Assembly (NCBI RefSeq): GCF_000208405.1
Contig: NC_015437.1
Span: 2,411,501-2,475,500 of the forward strand
DNA length: 64,000 nt
DNA from: Selenomonas sputigena ATCC 35185
GTDB lineage: Bacteria > Bacillota > Negativicutes > Selenomonadales > Selenomonadaceae
Reading direction: 5' to 3'
The notes beneath the pieces are model-generated. The model was not told where the DNA came from, did not search any database, and saw nothing but the letters and a program-made list of their open reading frames with translations. The position numbers were made by a program, and so were the translations under genes. Below, piece after piece: positions 25,427-34,555 of this stretch (positions are counted from its first letter, which is position 1; the number at the start of each line of letters is the position of its first letter).

Positions 25427-25547
25427 TCTATATTACCATGAAACCCCAAGAGGTCAAGCCCAAAGGGCGCAGACCGATTGGCCAGGTTTCTGTAAGGGCG
25501 GCGCACTTTTGTCCACGAAGTGGACGTTTGTGCGTGTAGCTTACCGT
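25427..25547 (+). repeat. Dispersed repeat, copy B
   Basis: Same blocks as copy A at 17613: ATGAAACCCCAAGAGGTCAA, CCCAAAGGGCGCAG, GGGCGGCGCAC, the palindrome GTCCACGAAGTGGAC and GTTTGTGCGTGTAGCTTACC. It lies between the promoter and the start of the SNF2 gene. Confidence 0.72.
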
Positions 25548-25579
25548 AGACGTGCGCCGTGCGCAAAGGAGAGATCGTC

Positions 25580-28500
25580 TTGCTCAAAGACTCTGCCATA
25601 CATGAGCTGTCCAACGATATGTCATACCGCAAGGGCTGCCGCTACTTCAAGGACGGGCGCGTGGCGAAGCTCCTGCGTCGTCCCGGCACCTCCATCTACG
25701 TCGCGACCGTCGAAGGATCGGAGGACTACGAGGTGCGCGTGCGCCTCGACAAGGCGGGCGAGAAGATCGAGGCCTACGACTGCACATGCCCCGCCGCCGC
25801 CCTCTACAACGGCGCCTGCAAGCACGTCGTCGCACTCTTGAAGGTCATACAGGCAGGCCAGTTCGAAGAAGAAGGCGAGGGCACTGCCGCGCCCGTGCCG
25901 TACCAAAAACCCACAGGACGCATCTTCGACTGCTTCGCACGCGCCAAGAAGCACGCGCACCTGAACGCACCGAAGAAACTTCTGCCCGCCGCTCTTCGCG
26001 AGACGCCCATCTTCCTTGAGCCGCACTTCTTCTTCGAGCGCCACTACGGCCGCTCCAACTGCTGGCTGGAGTTCCGCATCGGGCGCGAGCGGCTCTACGT
26101 CATGCGCAGCATGCAGGAATTCATGCGCTCCTTCCTCGCCGGCACGCCCATCGAATTCGGCAAGAAACTGACCGTCGACCCGCAGACAGCGGTCTTCGCG
26201 CCCGGCATCTCGACGATGCTCTGGCACTTCCTGCTCGACCTCTGGAAGGATGAAGTGAGCAGCCTCTACTACGGCGGCGCATACGGCGCTCGCCTGAGCG
26301 GAACCATCTTCGAAGGCAAGGCGGTCAAGCTCACGCCGAGCGCACTCGTGCGCTTTCTCTCGCTCATGCAGGAAGCCGATGCTCCCTTTCAAGCGAGGAC
26401 GGGCGTACACGAGGAGCGCACCGTCGAGATCGTCGAGGGAACGCCCGCCCTCGAATTGGGGCTTGTCGAGAGAGCGGGCAGCGGCCGCCTCATGATGCTG
26501 ACGGACGAAGTCTGCTATCTTGATGACGACGCGCACTTTCTGCTCGTCGAAGATACGATCTACCATGTGCCGCCCGCTTTCTCCGCCGCCCTGCACCCGC
26601 TGCTCGAAGCCTTCGGCTCTTCGCGCTCGCTCACCATCGCCGCGCAGGACATCCCCGCCTTCTTCAGCACGATTCTGCCCGAGATCGAGAAGGTCGCCGA
26701 GGTCGAGATAGCGCCCGCCTTCGCCGAACGCTACGAGATCATGCCGCTTTCCGCCGCCGTCTACCTCGACTACCACGGGGACGGCATCGCCGCGCGTCTC
26801 GAATTTCACTACGATGAAATGAAGTTCAACCCGCTCGCGGGCAAAGTGCCGCAGGAAGCGCCGAGCGGCCGCCGCCTCATCCGCGACGCGGCGGGCGAGG
26901 CGGCGATCTTCGCCTTCTTCGACACCTACGGCTTCCTGCCCGAGGACGGCCGTTTCGTGCAGAGTGACGAGGCGCAGAGCTTCCTCTTCCTCGACGAAGC
27001 CTTGCCCGAGCTTTCCAAGATCACCGACGTCTACTACGCCGACGCCTTCCACGAAAAGCCCGTGCGCCGCATGCCTCCCGTGACGATCGGCGTCTCGGTC
27101 AACGACGAAAACCTCCTCGACGTGACCTTTGACGCGGCGCATATCGACTTTGCCGAGCTCATCGGCGTGCTGCGCTCGTACCGCGAGAAGAGGGTCTACC
27201 ACAGGCTCAAGGACGGCACCTTCGTGACGCTCGGCGACCAGCAGCTCGCAGGCCTCGCCGACTTCATCGAGAGCACCGGCATCAAGAAGGCAACCGATGC
27301 GCAGAACATCCGCCTGCCGCTTCGCCAGGCGCTCTACCTCGACGCGCTCGCCAAGGAGGACAAGAGCATCCGCCTCGCGCGAAGCAAGCGCTTCAAGAGC
27401 ATCGTGCGCGACATCAAGAATCCTGTCGACGCCGACATCGAACCGCCCGAAACGCTCAAGGGCGTGCTGCGCGACTACCAGCAGACGGGCTTTTCGTGGC
27501 TCTCGACGCTCGCCGCCTATCGCTTGGGCGGCATCCTCGCCGACGACATGGGACTCGGCAAGACCCTGCAGGTCATCACCTTTTTGCTCGCGCACCGCGA
27601 GGAAGGGAGGCCGCCCGCTCTCGTCGTCGCGCCGACGTCTTTGATGTACAACTGGCTCGAAGAAATCGAAAAGTTCGCGCCCGAGCTCAAGGCTTCCATC
27701 GTCGCCGGCACAAAGGCGGAACGCGAGGCGGCTCTTTCGCCCGCTCTGAAGGACGCCGACGTCATCATCACGACGTACCACATGCTGCGCCGTGACATCG
27801 ACCTCTACGAGAAGGAGCATTTCAGCCATATCTTCCTCGACGAGGCGCAGCAGATCAAGAACCCCGCGACCCAGGCGGCAAAGGCGGTAAAAAAGCTCCA
27901 GGCAGATGCCGCCTTCGCTCTGACGGGCACGCCGATCGAGAACAGCCTGACCGAACTCTGGTCGATCTTCGACTTCCTCATGCCCGGTTATCTCAAGAGC
28001 CGCAAGCATTTCCAATCGCAGTTCGAGACGCCCATCGTACGCGCCAAAGATCCGCACGCGAGCGCCGACCTCCTGCGCTACATCTCGCCTTTCATCCTGC
28101 GCCGCCTCAAGAAGGACGTGCTCGAAGAACTGCCCGACAAGGTCGAGCGCAAGATGACGAACGAGATGACGGACGAGCAGCGGAAGGTCTATCACGCATG
28201 GTTCGTGCAGGCGAAGAAGGAGTTCGCCGCCGAACTCAAGGCGCACGGCTTCGGAGAATCGCGCATCAAGATCCTGGCGATTCTCACGCGCCTTCGCCAG
28301 ATCGCCTGCGATCCTGCGCTCTTTCTCGAAGATTACACGGGCGGCTCGGGCAAGCTCGACATGCTCGAAGAAGTCGTCGCCGACGCCGTCGCCGCCGGAC
28401 ACCGCATCCTCATCTTCTCGCAGTTCACGACGATGCTCAGCCACATCGCCGCGCGCCTCGACGTCATGAATCTCAGCTATGCCTACCTCGACGGCTCGAC

Positions 28501-28855
28501 GCCCGCCCTTGAGCGCATGCGCCGCGTGCGCGACTTCAACGCGGGCGCAGAGCCGCTCTTCCTCATCTCGCTCAAAGCGGGCGGCACGGGGCTGAACCTC
28601 ACGGGCGCCGACATGGTCATACACTACGACCCGTGGTGGAATCCCGCCGTCGAAGATCAGGCGACCGACCGCGCCTACCGCATCGGTCAGAAAAACAACG
28701 TGCAGGTGCTGAAATTCATCACGAAGGACACGATCGAAGAAAAGATCTATGAACTGCAGGAAAAGAAAAAAGCGCTGATCGACCAGATGATCCAGCCCGG
28801 CGAGAACTTCCTCTCAAAGCTGTCGGAGGAGGAAATCACCGCCCTTTTCCAATAA
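25580..28855 (+). CDS. SWIM-domain SNF2-family helicase/ATPase
   Basis: 1091 residues from TTG 25580, which has AAAGGAGA 8-15 bases upstream. Residues about 65-85 hold a SWIM zinc finger (CTCPAAALYNGACKHV). The middle is a helicase-associated region. The C-terminal 480 residues are a complete SNF2 motor: DDMGLGKTLQ (Walker A), FLDEAQQIKN (motif II), LTGTPIENSLTELW (motif III), FSQFTTMLSHI, LISLKAGGTGLNLTGAD and QATDRAYRIGQ. Such bacterial Swi2/Snf2 proteins use ATP to move along or remodel nucleic-acid-protein complexes; the exact target is unknown. Confidence 0.92.
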   Translation: MLKDSAIHELSNDMSYRKGCRYFKDGRVAKLLRRPGTSIYVATVEGSEDYEVRVRLDKAGEKIEAYDCTCPAAALYNGACKHVVALLKVIQAGQFEEEGEGTAAPVPYQKPTGRIFDCFARAKKHAHLNAPKKLLPAALRETPIFLEPHFFFERHYGRSNCWLEFRIGRERLYVMRSMQEFMRSFLAGTPIEFGKKLTVDPQTAVFAPGISTMLWHFLLDLWKDEVSSLYYGGAYGARLSGTIFEGKAVKLTPSALVRFLSLMQEADAPFQARTGVHEERTVEIVEGTPALELGLVERAGSGRLMMLTDEVCYLDDDAHFLLVEDTIYHVPPAFSAALHPLLEAFGSSRSLTIAAQDIPAFFSTILPEIEKVAEVEIAPAFAERYEIMPLSAAVYLDYHGDGIAARLEFHYDEMKFNPLAGKVPQEAPSGRRLIRDAAGEAAIFAFFDTYGFLPEDGRFVQSDEAQSFLFLDEALPELSKITDVYYADAFHEKPVRRMPPVTIGVSVNDENLLDVTFDAAHIDFAELIGVLRSYREKRVYHRLKDGTFVTLGDQQLAGLADFIESTGIKKATDAQNIRLPLRQALYLDALAKEDKSIRLARSKRFKSIVRDIKNPVDADIEPPETLKGVLRDYQQTGFSWLSTLAAYRLGGILADDMGLGKTLQVITFLLAHREEGRPPALVVAPTSLMYNWLEEIEKFAPELKASIVAGTKAEREAALSPALKDADVIITTYHMLRRDIDLYEKEHFSHIFLDEAQQIKNPATQAAKAVKKLQADAAFALTGTPIENSLTELWSIFDFLMPGYLKSRKHFQSQFETPIVRAKDPHASADLLRYISPFILRRLKKDVLEELPDKVERKMTNEMTDEQRKVYHAWFVQAKKEFAAELKAHGFGESRIKILAILTRLRQIACDPALFLEDYTGGSGKLDMLEEVVADAVAAGHRILIFSQFTTMLSHIAARLDVMNLSYAYLDGSTPALERMRRVRDFNAGAEPLFLISLKAGGTGLNLTGADMVIHYDPWWNPAVEDQATDRAYRIGQKNNVQVLKFITKDTIEEKIYELQEKKKALIDQMIQPGENFLSKLSEEEITALFQ

Positions 28856-28860
28856 AATGA

Positions 28861-28903
28861 ATCGGGGAAGCCGAAAAGCCTCTCCGATTTCCCTTTTCCC
28901 GCA
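28861..28903 (+). terminator. Weak terminator-like hairpin
   Basis: AATCGGGGA pairs with TCTCCGATT, followed by TCCCTTTT, between the SNF2 and polymerase IV genes. The stem is short, so partial read-through is likely. Confidence 0.5.
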
Positions 28904-28926
28904 CAACGCACAGGGAGGCGAATAAA

Positions 28927-30087
28927 ATGCAGCGCACGATTCTTCACGTCGATATGGACGCCTTCTTCGCCGCCGTCGAGCAGCGTGAGCACCCCGAATA
29001 CAGAGGAAAGCCCGTCATCGTCGGCGGGCTTTCTTCGCGCGGCGTCGTCGCGACCGCCTCCTACGAAGCGCGCCGAAGCGGCGTACACTCGGCTATGTCC
29101 ATGGCGACGGCGCGCCGCTGCTGTCCCGACGGGATCTTCGTACAGGGAAACTACGCGCTCTATCGCGCCGTCTCCGCCGAAATCTTCGCCATCTTCTCGC
29201 GCTACTCGCCGCTCGTCGAGCCGCTTTCCATCGACGAAGCCTTCCTCGACGTCACGGGCATGGGGCTTCTCGCGCCCAGCCCGCGCGACCTCGCCCAAAG
29301 GCTCAAGGCGGAAATCCGTGAAAAAACCGCGCTCGTCGCCTCCGTCGGCATCGCGCCGAACAAGTTCCTCGCCAAGCTCGCGAGCGACCTCGAAAAGCCC
29401 GACGGACTCGTCGAGATTCGCGCAGAAGACGCCGTCCGACGCATCGCACCGCTTCCCGTGCGCCGCCTCTGGGGCGTCGGCAGGCGCACGGAAGAAAAAC
29501 TCGCCGCTTTGGGCATCAAAACCATCGGTGCGATGCAGCAGGCCGACGAGAAGAAGCTCGCACGCAGCCTTGGCAGACGCGCGGCGCACGCCTTGAAGGA
29601 ACTTTCCTTCGGGCGCGATGAGCGGCGCGTCGAACCTGACCGCGAGGCGAAATCCATCGGCAAGGAAGTGACCTTCGAGCGCGACCTCGAAAGCGCTGAA
29701 GAAGCCGAGCGCGAGCTTCTCTCGCTCGCCGAAAAGGTCGGCTGGCGGCTGCGCCTCGCAGGCGTCGCCGCACGCACGATTCAGCTCAAGGTGCGCCGCG
29801 CCGACTTCACGACCTTCACGCGCAGCCGCACGCTCTTTGAGGCAACTGCGCACGACGAGCCGATCTTCCGGACGGCGCGCGATCTCTTCCGCGAGCTTGG
29901 CATCAAGAGCGGCATTCGCCTCCTCGGCGTCACGGGCGAAAACTTCGAGCCGAGCGCCCTGCCATCGCTCTTTCGCGACGAAAAAAAAGAGCGCCTCTAC
30001 GGCGCAATCGACGCACTGAAAAAGCGCTTCGGTGAAAGCATCATCACCAAAGCGCCGCTCATCGACAAAAATCCGCAGAAAGAGTAG
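28927..30087 (+). CDS. dinB: DNA polymerase IV
   Basis: 386 residues. It has the Y-family catalytic motifs HVDMDAFFAAVEQ near the N-terminus and PLSIDEAFLDVTG near residue 100, the GIAPNKFLAKLASDLEKPDG block, and a C-terminal little-finger region. ATG 28927 has GGGAGG upstream. It performs error-prone translesion synthesis. No LexA-type operator was recognised upstream, and the gap to the SNF2 gene is only 71 bases. Confidence 0.95.
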   Translation: MQRTILHVDMDAFFAAVEQREHPEYRGKPVIVGGLSSRGVVATASYEARRSGVHSAMSMATARRCCPDGIFVQGNYALYRAVSAEIFAIFSRYSPLVEPLSIDEAFLDVTGMGLLAPSPRDLAQRLKAEIREKTALVASVGIAPNKFLAKLASDLEKPDGLVEIRAEDAVRRIAPLPVRRLWGVGRRTEEKLAALGIKTIGAMQQADEKKLARSLGRRAAHALKELSFGRDERRVEPDREAKSIGKEVTFERDLESAEEAERELLSLAEKVGWRLRLAGVAARTIQLKVRRADFTTFTRSRTLFEATAHDEPIFRTARDLFRELGIKSGIRLLGVTGENFEPSALPSLFRDEKKERLYGAIDALKKRFGESIITKAPLIDKNPQKE

Positions 30088-30091
30088 ATGC

Positions 30092-30186
30092 CCGCACAAA
30101 CGTCCACTTCGCGGCCATTGTGCATCGCCCTTAGCAAAAACTAGCAAATCATCCTATGCCCTCGGCTCGACCTCTTGAGGTTTCAC
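30092..30186 (-). repeat. Dispersed repeat, copy C
   Basis: On the minus strand: GTGAAACCTCAAGAGGTCGA, then GGGCGATGCACAATGG and AAGTGGACGTTTGTGCG. It shares the order of copies A and B but the centre has diverged. It lies beyond the terminator of the 6S-like RNA gene. Confidence 0.6.
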
Positions 30187-30196
30187 GCCAACCTGC

Positions 30197-30252
30197 GCGA
30201 AAAAGAGTAGAGCCTGTAAAGCATCCGACTGGAAAGGCTGCTTTACAGACTC
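30197..30252 (-). terminator. Terminator of the 6S-like RNA unit
   Basis: On the minus strand, a 14-bp stem (30239-30252 with 30210-30223, core CTGTAAAGCA/TGCTTTACAG) is followed by TACTCTTTTT. Confidence 0.75.
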
Positions 30253-30302
30253 CACACAAGGCGAAAAGAGACCACCAGCCATTAAATCTTCTAGCGACCC
30301 CT

Positions 30303-30498
30303 TTTCAAAGCAGATGTCCAAAATGTCGTTTGCTTTATATGTCTAAAACCTGCGACTCGCAGGTGGGCATCTTGAGTCTTGTTTCTGCTATTCGCTCGAA
30401 GGCGATCCAGCATCCGCAAGCCTAGCCAGATTCCCTTAGAAAACTGTAGGTTAGACATAATGAAAAGCTCACGTGCACCTCAGGCAACTTCTGCTTTG
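30303..30498 (-). ncRNA. ssrS: Probable 6S RNA
   Basis: A 196-base minus-strand transcript closed by an 11-bp perfect long-range stem: TTCAAAGCAGA (5' side, 30490-30500) with TCTGCTTTGAA (30304-30314). Next comes TTGCCTGAGGTGCACGTGAG, close to the conserved CCUGNGGUGNNCGUG strand of 6S RNA. Its CCTGAGGTG can pair with CATTTTGG on the other arm. An inner stem (ATGTCTAA-CCT with AGG-TTTTAGACAT) encloses two small hairpins. Size, closing stem, a large internal bubble, own promoter and terminator all fit 6S RNA, which binds sigma-70 RNA polymerase. Family assignment is from memory of the motif. Confidence 0.62.
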
Positions 30499-30503
30499 AA
30501 CAT

Positions 30504-30532
30504 ATCATAGCATAACCTTTTTCTCGGCGCAA
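30504..30532 (-). promoter_or_regulatory. Promoter of the 6S-like RNA gene
   Basis: Minus-strand TTGCGC (30527-30532), a 17-base spacer and TATGAT (30504-30509). Predicted start at about 30497, at the 5' edge of the closing stem. Confidence 0.6.
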
Positions 30533-30561
30533 GACTTGACAAAGGAATTTCCTTTCATTTC

Positions 30562-30915
30562 TCACTCGATCGTGATCTTGTCGCCCAAGTTGAGGCGCGG
30601 CGGCAAGCTGCCCTTGACGATGAGCTGTCCGGGCATCGAGCCTTCGGCATTGATGACAACCGTGCAGTGACCGTCCTTGCGAAGGTTCTCGTTGACCGCC
30701 TCGCCGACGGAGACGACCTTGTACTTCCTCTTCGCTCCCATCGTCAGCGTATCGCCGACCTTGATGTCGTCCGACAGCTCTCCCGCTGTATGCTCGACGA
30801 CCATCTCCGTGAGGTTCGGGCGCACGCCCTCGTCAAGCAGGATGATGCTCGAACTGTTCTCCAAGAAATTCGGCGCAAGGCTGCCGATATTCGTGATCGT
30901 GACGTCGTATTTCAT
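30562..30915 (-). CDS. PTS glucitol/sorbitol-type IIA component
   Basis: 117 residues that match the GutA/SrlB family in length and pattern (MKYDVTITNIGSLA, ILLDEGVRPNLTEMVVEHTA, VGDTLTMGAKRKYKVVSVGEAVNENLRKDGHCTVVINA, LPPRLNLGDKITIE). The expected phospho-His of this IIA family lies in the EHTAGEL segment. No IIB, IIC or sugar-phosphate dehydrogenase gene is near, so it is an orphan and may act in regulation rather than transport. ATG 30915 has GGGAGGAG upstream. Confidence 0.83.
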   Translation of the reverse strand: MKYDVTITNIGSLAPNFLENSSSIILLDEGVRPNLTEMVVEHTAGELSDDIKVGDTLTMGAKRKYKVVSVGEAVNENLRKDGHCTVVINAEGSMPGQLIVKGSLPPRLNLGDKITIE

Positions 30916-30984
30916 GTCTCAGTCTCCTCCCAGCAACACGACTCTCTATCGTATTTCCAGTATATCACAAAATGCCGGGACTGA

Positions 30985-32919
30985 CTAGGACTGCTGCTTG
31001 TTCTTGATATAGTTGAGCTTGCCGCCCGCCTTCAGCATCTCGATGTCGAGCGCCGAGAGCGCGTGGTGCGTGCTGAAGCTCCGCTTCTTCGTGCGGTTCT
31101 CCACGCGGACGGGCGCATCCGGCGCGAGCGCGGAGAAGTCGAAGAAGAGCACGTCGCCCTCGGCGATTGACTCGTAGTCCGCCGCCTCGTCGAAGAGTAG
31201 CGGCACGATGCCGAAGTTCACGAGGTTCGCCGCGTGGATGCGCGCAAAACTCTTGGCCAGAACCGCCTTGATTCCCAGATACATCGGCGCGAGCGCCGCG
31301 TGCTCACGGCTCGAACCCTGTCCGTAGTTCTCGCCCGCGACGATGATGCCGCCGCCCGCCTTCTGGCAATGCGCCTTGAATCCCTCCTGCACGTCGCGAA
31401 AGACGAACTCGGAGATCTTCTCGATGTTCGAGCGGTACGGCAGAACCTTCGCGCCCGCCGGCATGATGTGGTCAGTCGTGATATTGTCGCCGACCTTGAT
31501 GACGACTTCCTTCTCGATCGCAGCTGCGAGCGGCGTGTTCTCGGGCAGCGGGCGGATGTTCGGCCCCTGCACGACCTCGACGCTCTCGGGATGCTCGCGC
31601 TCGGGCGCATAGATCATCGAGTCATCGACGAGGAACGCTTGCGGTTCAGCGGGCAGATCGAAGTCGGCCTCGCGCGGATCGGTGATGACGCCACGGATGG
31701 CACTTGCCGCTGCCGTCTCAGGCGAGACAAGACAGACGTTCGCCGAAAGAGTGCCGCTCCTGCCCTTGAAATTGCGGTTGAACGTGCGCAGCGACCACGC
31801 ATTCGTCACGGGCGACTGCCCCATGCCGATGCAGGGGCCGCATGTGCATTCTAGGAGGCGTGCGCCCGCCGCGAGGATCTTGGCGAGACCGCCCGCTTCC
31901 GCAACCATGGAGAGCACCTGACGCGAGCCGGGCGACAAGACGAGCGAGACGTTCGGCGCGACGCGCTTGCCGTCCAAGATGGACGCCACCGTCATGATGT
32001 CGCGGTACGATGAATTCGTGCAGCTGCCGATGGCGACCTGGTCGATCGGCTGCCCCGCGACCTCGCGCACCGTCTTGACGACGTCGGGCATGTGCGGCAG
32101 AGCGATCAATGGTTCGAGCGCCGCAAGGTCGATGTCATAGCGCTCATCGTAGACCGCGCCCGCATCGGCAGCGAGTGCGCGGAACACATCTTCGCGCCCT
32201 TCGCGGCGCAAAAAGTCGCGCGTCACCTCGTCGCTCGGAAAGACCGACGTCGTCGCACCAAGCTCCGCGCCCATGTTCGTGATCGTCGCGCGCTCGGGCA
32301 CGGAAAGCGTCTTGACGCCGTCGCCCGTATACTCAATGACCTTGCCGACGCCGCCCTTGACCGTGAGCATGGAAAGCACCTTCAAGATGACGTCCTTGGC
32401 GCTCACGCCCTTTTGAAGAGCTCCCGTCAGACGCACCTCGACGACGCGCGGCATATTCAGCATGAACGGCTCGCCCGCCATCGCACATGCGACATCGAGG
32501 CCGCCCGCGCCGATCGCAAGCATGCCGATGCCGCCGCCCGTCGGCGTGTGCGAATCGCTGCCGAGGAGCGTCGCGCCCGGCCTTCCGAAGCGCTCAAGGT
32601 GCACCTGATGACAGATGCCGTTGCCGGGGCGCGAGAAGAATACGCCGTGCTTCTTCGCGACCGTCTGCAGATACTTGTGATCGTCGGCGTTCTCGAAGCC
32701 GCTCTGCAAGGTGTTGTGGTCGACATAGCTGACGGAAAGCTCCGTCTTGACCTGATCGACGCCCATCGCCTCAAGCTGCAGGTACGCCATCGTGCCCGTC
32801 GCATCCTGCGTCAGCGTCTGGTCGATGCGTATGCCGATCGGCGCTCCCTTTTTCATCTCGCCCGTCACGAGATGCTCGTGCAGGATCTTTTCCGTCAATG
32901 TCAACGCTTTTGCCGTCAT
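30985..32919 (-). CDS. acn: Aconitate hydratase
   Basis: 644 residues. Active-site landmarks: GNGICHQVHLERFGRPGATLLGSDSHTPTGGG, IGSCTNSSYRD and LLECTCGPCIGMG supply the three Cys ligands and substrate loops of the 4Fe-4S cluster. A C-terminal swivel domain (GENYGQGSSREHAAL) completes the enzyme. It isomerises citrate to isocitrate. The length is of the shorter, mitochondrial/IPM-isomerase-like class found in anaerobes. ATG 32919 follows AAAGGGAG. It is divergent from citrate synthase, the previous step, across a 295-base promoter region. Confidence 0.95.
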   Translation of the reverse strand: MTAKALTLTEKILHEHLVTGEMKKGAPIGIRIDQTLTQDATGTMAYLQLEAMGVDQVKTELSVSYVDHNTLQSGFENADDHKYLQTVAKKHGVFFSRPGNGICHQVHLERFGRPGATLLGSDSHTPTGGGIGMLAIGAGGLDVACAMAGEPFMLNMPRVVEVRLTGALQKGVSAKDVILKVLSMLTVKGGVGKVIEYTGDGVKTLSVPERATITNMGAELGATTSVFPSDEVTRDFLRREGREDVFRALAADAGAVYDERYDIDLAALEPLIALPHMPDVVKTVREVAGQPIDQVAIGSCTNSSYRDIMTVASILDGKRVAPNVSLVLSPGSRQVLSMVAEAGGLAKILAAGARLLECTCGPCIGMGQSPVTNAWSLRTFNRNFKGRSGTLSANVCLVSPETAAASAIRGVITDPREADFDLPAEPQAFLVDDSMIYAPEREHPESVEVVQGPNIRPLPENTPLAAAIEKEVVIKVGDNITTDHIMPAGAKVLPYRSNIEKISEFVFRDVQEGFKAHCQKAGGGIIVAGENYGQGSSREHAALAPMYLGIKAVLAKSFARIHAANLVNFGIVPLLFDEAADYESIAEGDVLFFDFSALAPDAPVRVENRTKKRSFSTHHALSALDIEMLKAGGKLNYIKNKQQS

Positions 32920-33042
32920 AAAGACACTCCCTTTGCCGCCGCCCCGCCGCAGGATGCGCAGCCATTGCGCAGACCTCGGCAAAGCCGCCTTTGCTTTTCC
33001 TTTCATTGGAAACGACGAATGCGCCCGCCCTTTCCTTTCGTT

Positions 33043-33071
33043 AAGTTATCACAAAGCGGCGCAAGCGTCAA
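33043..33071 (-). promoter_or_regulatory. Aconitase promoter
   Basis: Minus-strand TTGACG (33066-33071), a 17-base spacer and TAACTT (33043-33048), leaving a leader of about 115 bases. Confidence 0.5.
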
Positions 33072-33125
33072 CACTTCTATGCAAATTTTATTATAGGAGC
33101 AATAACCCATTTTATATATTTAAAC

Positions 33126-33138
33126 TGCGTGCTATAAT
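33126..33138 (+). promoter_or_regulatory. Extended -10 promoter of the citrate synthase operon
   Basis: TATAAT at 33133-33138 is preceded by TGC (extended -10). The -35 region is poor and AT-rich. It is divergent from the aconitase promoter about 60 bases away, so shared regulation is possible. Confidence 0.5.
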
Positions 33139-33214
33139 GCATTTGTGCTTTTCGGAAAGACCATTTCCGTGAGCATGGTCATTCCAAGCTGTTCATCTGA
33201 AAGGGGACATTGCC

Positions 33215-34555
33215 ATGGACAAGGCAATCCATCTCGCGCAATTTTACGGCAAGTCGCAGAACTACACGACAATCGCCAAAGATCTCTTCAAAAAATACAA
33301 CGTCAAGCGCGGCCTCAGAAACGAGGACAAGACGGGCGTCTTAATCGGCCTGACGCGCGTCGCCGACGTCGTCGGCTACAAGGTCGACGACGTCGGCCAC
33401 AAGGTCGACGCCGACGGCGAGCTGTTCTATCGCGGCATCAACGTCATGGATCTCGTCAATTCCGCCGACCGCTCTTCCTATCTCTACGAAGAAGCGTGCT
33501 TCCTGCTGCTCTTCGGCTACCTGCCGTCGGAAGACGACCTTCGGCGCTACTGTCAGAGCCTCAAGGAAGGCTACGAACTGCCCGAAGGCTTCCTCGAAAC
33601 GCACCTGCTGCACCATCCGGGCAAGAACCTCATGAACCAGCTCCAGCAGTCGATCCTCGCGCTCTACAACTACGACCCCGACCCGGACGCGACCGACGTC
33701 TATCGGACGCTCATCAAGGGCGTCAACCTCATGGCGAAGCTGCCGTCCATCGCGTGCTACACCTACAACGCCAAGACGCACTACTTCGGCCGCGAGAGCC
33801 TCGTGCTGCACTATCCGCAGCAGGGCTTTTCGACCGCCGAAAACATCCTTTCCATGCTGCGCCTCGACGGCAAGTTCACGCCGGACGAAGCGCGTCTCTT
33901 GGATATCCTGCTCCTTTTGCACGCCGACCACGGCGGCGGCACGAACTCGACCTTTACGAACGTCGTCGTCTCCTCGACCGACACCGACCTCTACTCGGCA
34001 ATCGCCAGCTCCATCGGCTCGCTGAAAGGCCCGCGCCACGGCGGCGCCAACGTGCGCGTCGCCAACATGATGGACAAGGTCATCGAAGCTGTCGGACTCG
34101 ATGCCGACGACGCCGCCATCGAGCGCGTCATCGAGCGTCTGCTGAACAAGGAGCTCGACAACCCCTCGGGACTCGTCTACGGCATCGGCCATGCCGTCTA
34201 CACGCTGTCCGACCCGCGTGCCGAAGTCATCCGCGATCATATCGGCAGGCTCGCGGCGAAGAAGGGCGTCGAAAGAAAATTCGACTTCTTCGTGCGCTTT
34301 GAGCGCGTCGCCAAACGCTATCTGAGCGAGAAGAAAGGCGTGAGCATGTCGAGCAACATCGACTTCTACAGCGGCCTCGCCTACGAGATCCTCGGCATCC
34401 CGCGCGACCTCTTCACGCCGCTCTTCGTGCTCTCGCGCACGGCGGGCTGGATCGCGCACAACGTCGAGCACAAGCTCTACGACAACCGCATCGTGCGCCC
34501 CGCCGCCAAGTACGTCGGCACGATGGTAGACTATGTGCCGAGGGAGGAACGCTGA
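33215..34555 (+). CDS. Citrate synthase
   Basis: 446 residues. Catalytic-site segments: LLLLHADHGGGTNSTF (first His), KGPRHGGANVRVANM, LVYGIGHAVYTLSDPRAEV (second His) and the later FYSGLAYEILGIP (Asp/Tyr region). An extended N-terminus (YGKSQNYTTIAKDLFKKYNVKRGLRNEDKTGV) is typical of the clostridial/Negativicute class. It condenses acetyl-CoA and oxaloacetate. ATG 33215 follows AAAGGGGA. The next gene begins directly after its stop codon. Confidence 0.95.
   Translation: MDKAIHLAQFYGKSQNYTTIAKDLFKKYNVKRGLRNEDKTGVLIGLTRVADVVGYKVDDVGHKVDADGELFYRGINVMDLVNSADRSSYLYEEACFLLLFGYLPSEDDLRRYCQSLKEGYELPEGFLETHLLHHPGKNLMNQLQQSILALYNYDPDPDATDVYRTLIKGVNLMAKLPSIACYTYNAKTHYFGRESLVLHYPQQGFSTAENILSMLRLDGKFTPDEARLLDILLLLHADHGGGTNSTFTNVVVSSTDTDLYSAIASSIGSLKGPRHGGANVRVANMMDKVIEAVGLDADDAAIERVIERLLNKELDNPSGLVYGIGHAVYTLSDPRAEVIRDHIGRLAAKKGVERKFDFFVRFERVAKRYLSEKKGVSMSSNIDFYSGLAYEILGIPRDLFTPLFVLSRTAGWIAHNVEHKLYDNRIVRPAAKYVGTMVDYVPREER

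Noticed and set aside
25622-28624. A 1000-codon open frame on the minus strand opposite the SNF2 gene
   Set aside because: It is a shadow frame caused by high GC and codon bias of the plus-strand gene. It has no ribosome site and low-complexity Glu/Arg/Val sequence, while the plus strand carries complete helicase motifs.
30156-30425. 89-codon plus-strand frame between dinB and the PTS IIA gene
   Set aside because: It crosses repeat copy C, a terminator and the structured RNA; composition is not gene-like.
30339-30458. Possible cobalamin riboswitch, because of an AAGGGAATCTGG stretch
   Set aside because: The rest of the B12-box and core are absent, and no cobalamin gene lies downstream; the 6S-like fold explains the pairing better.
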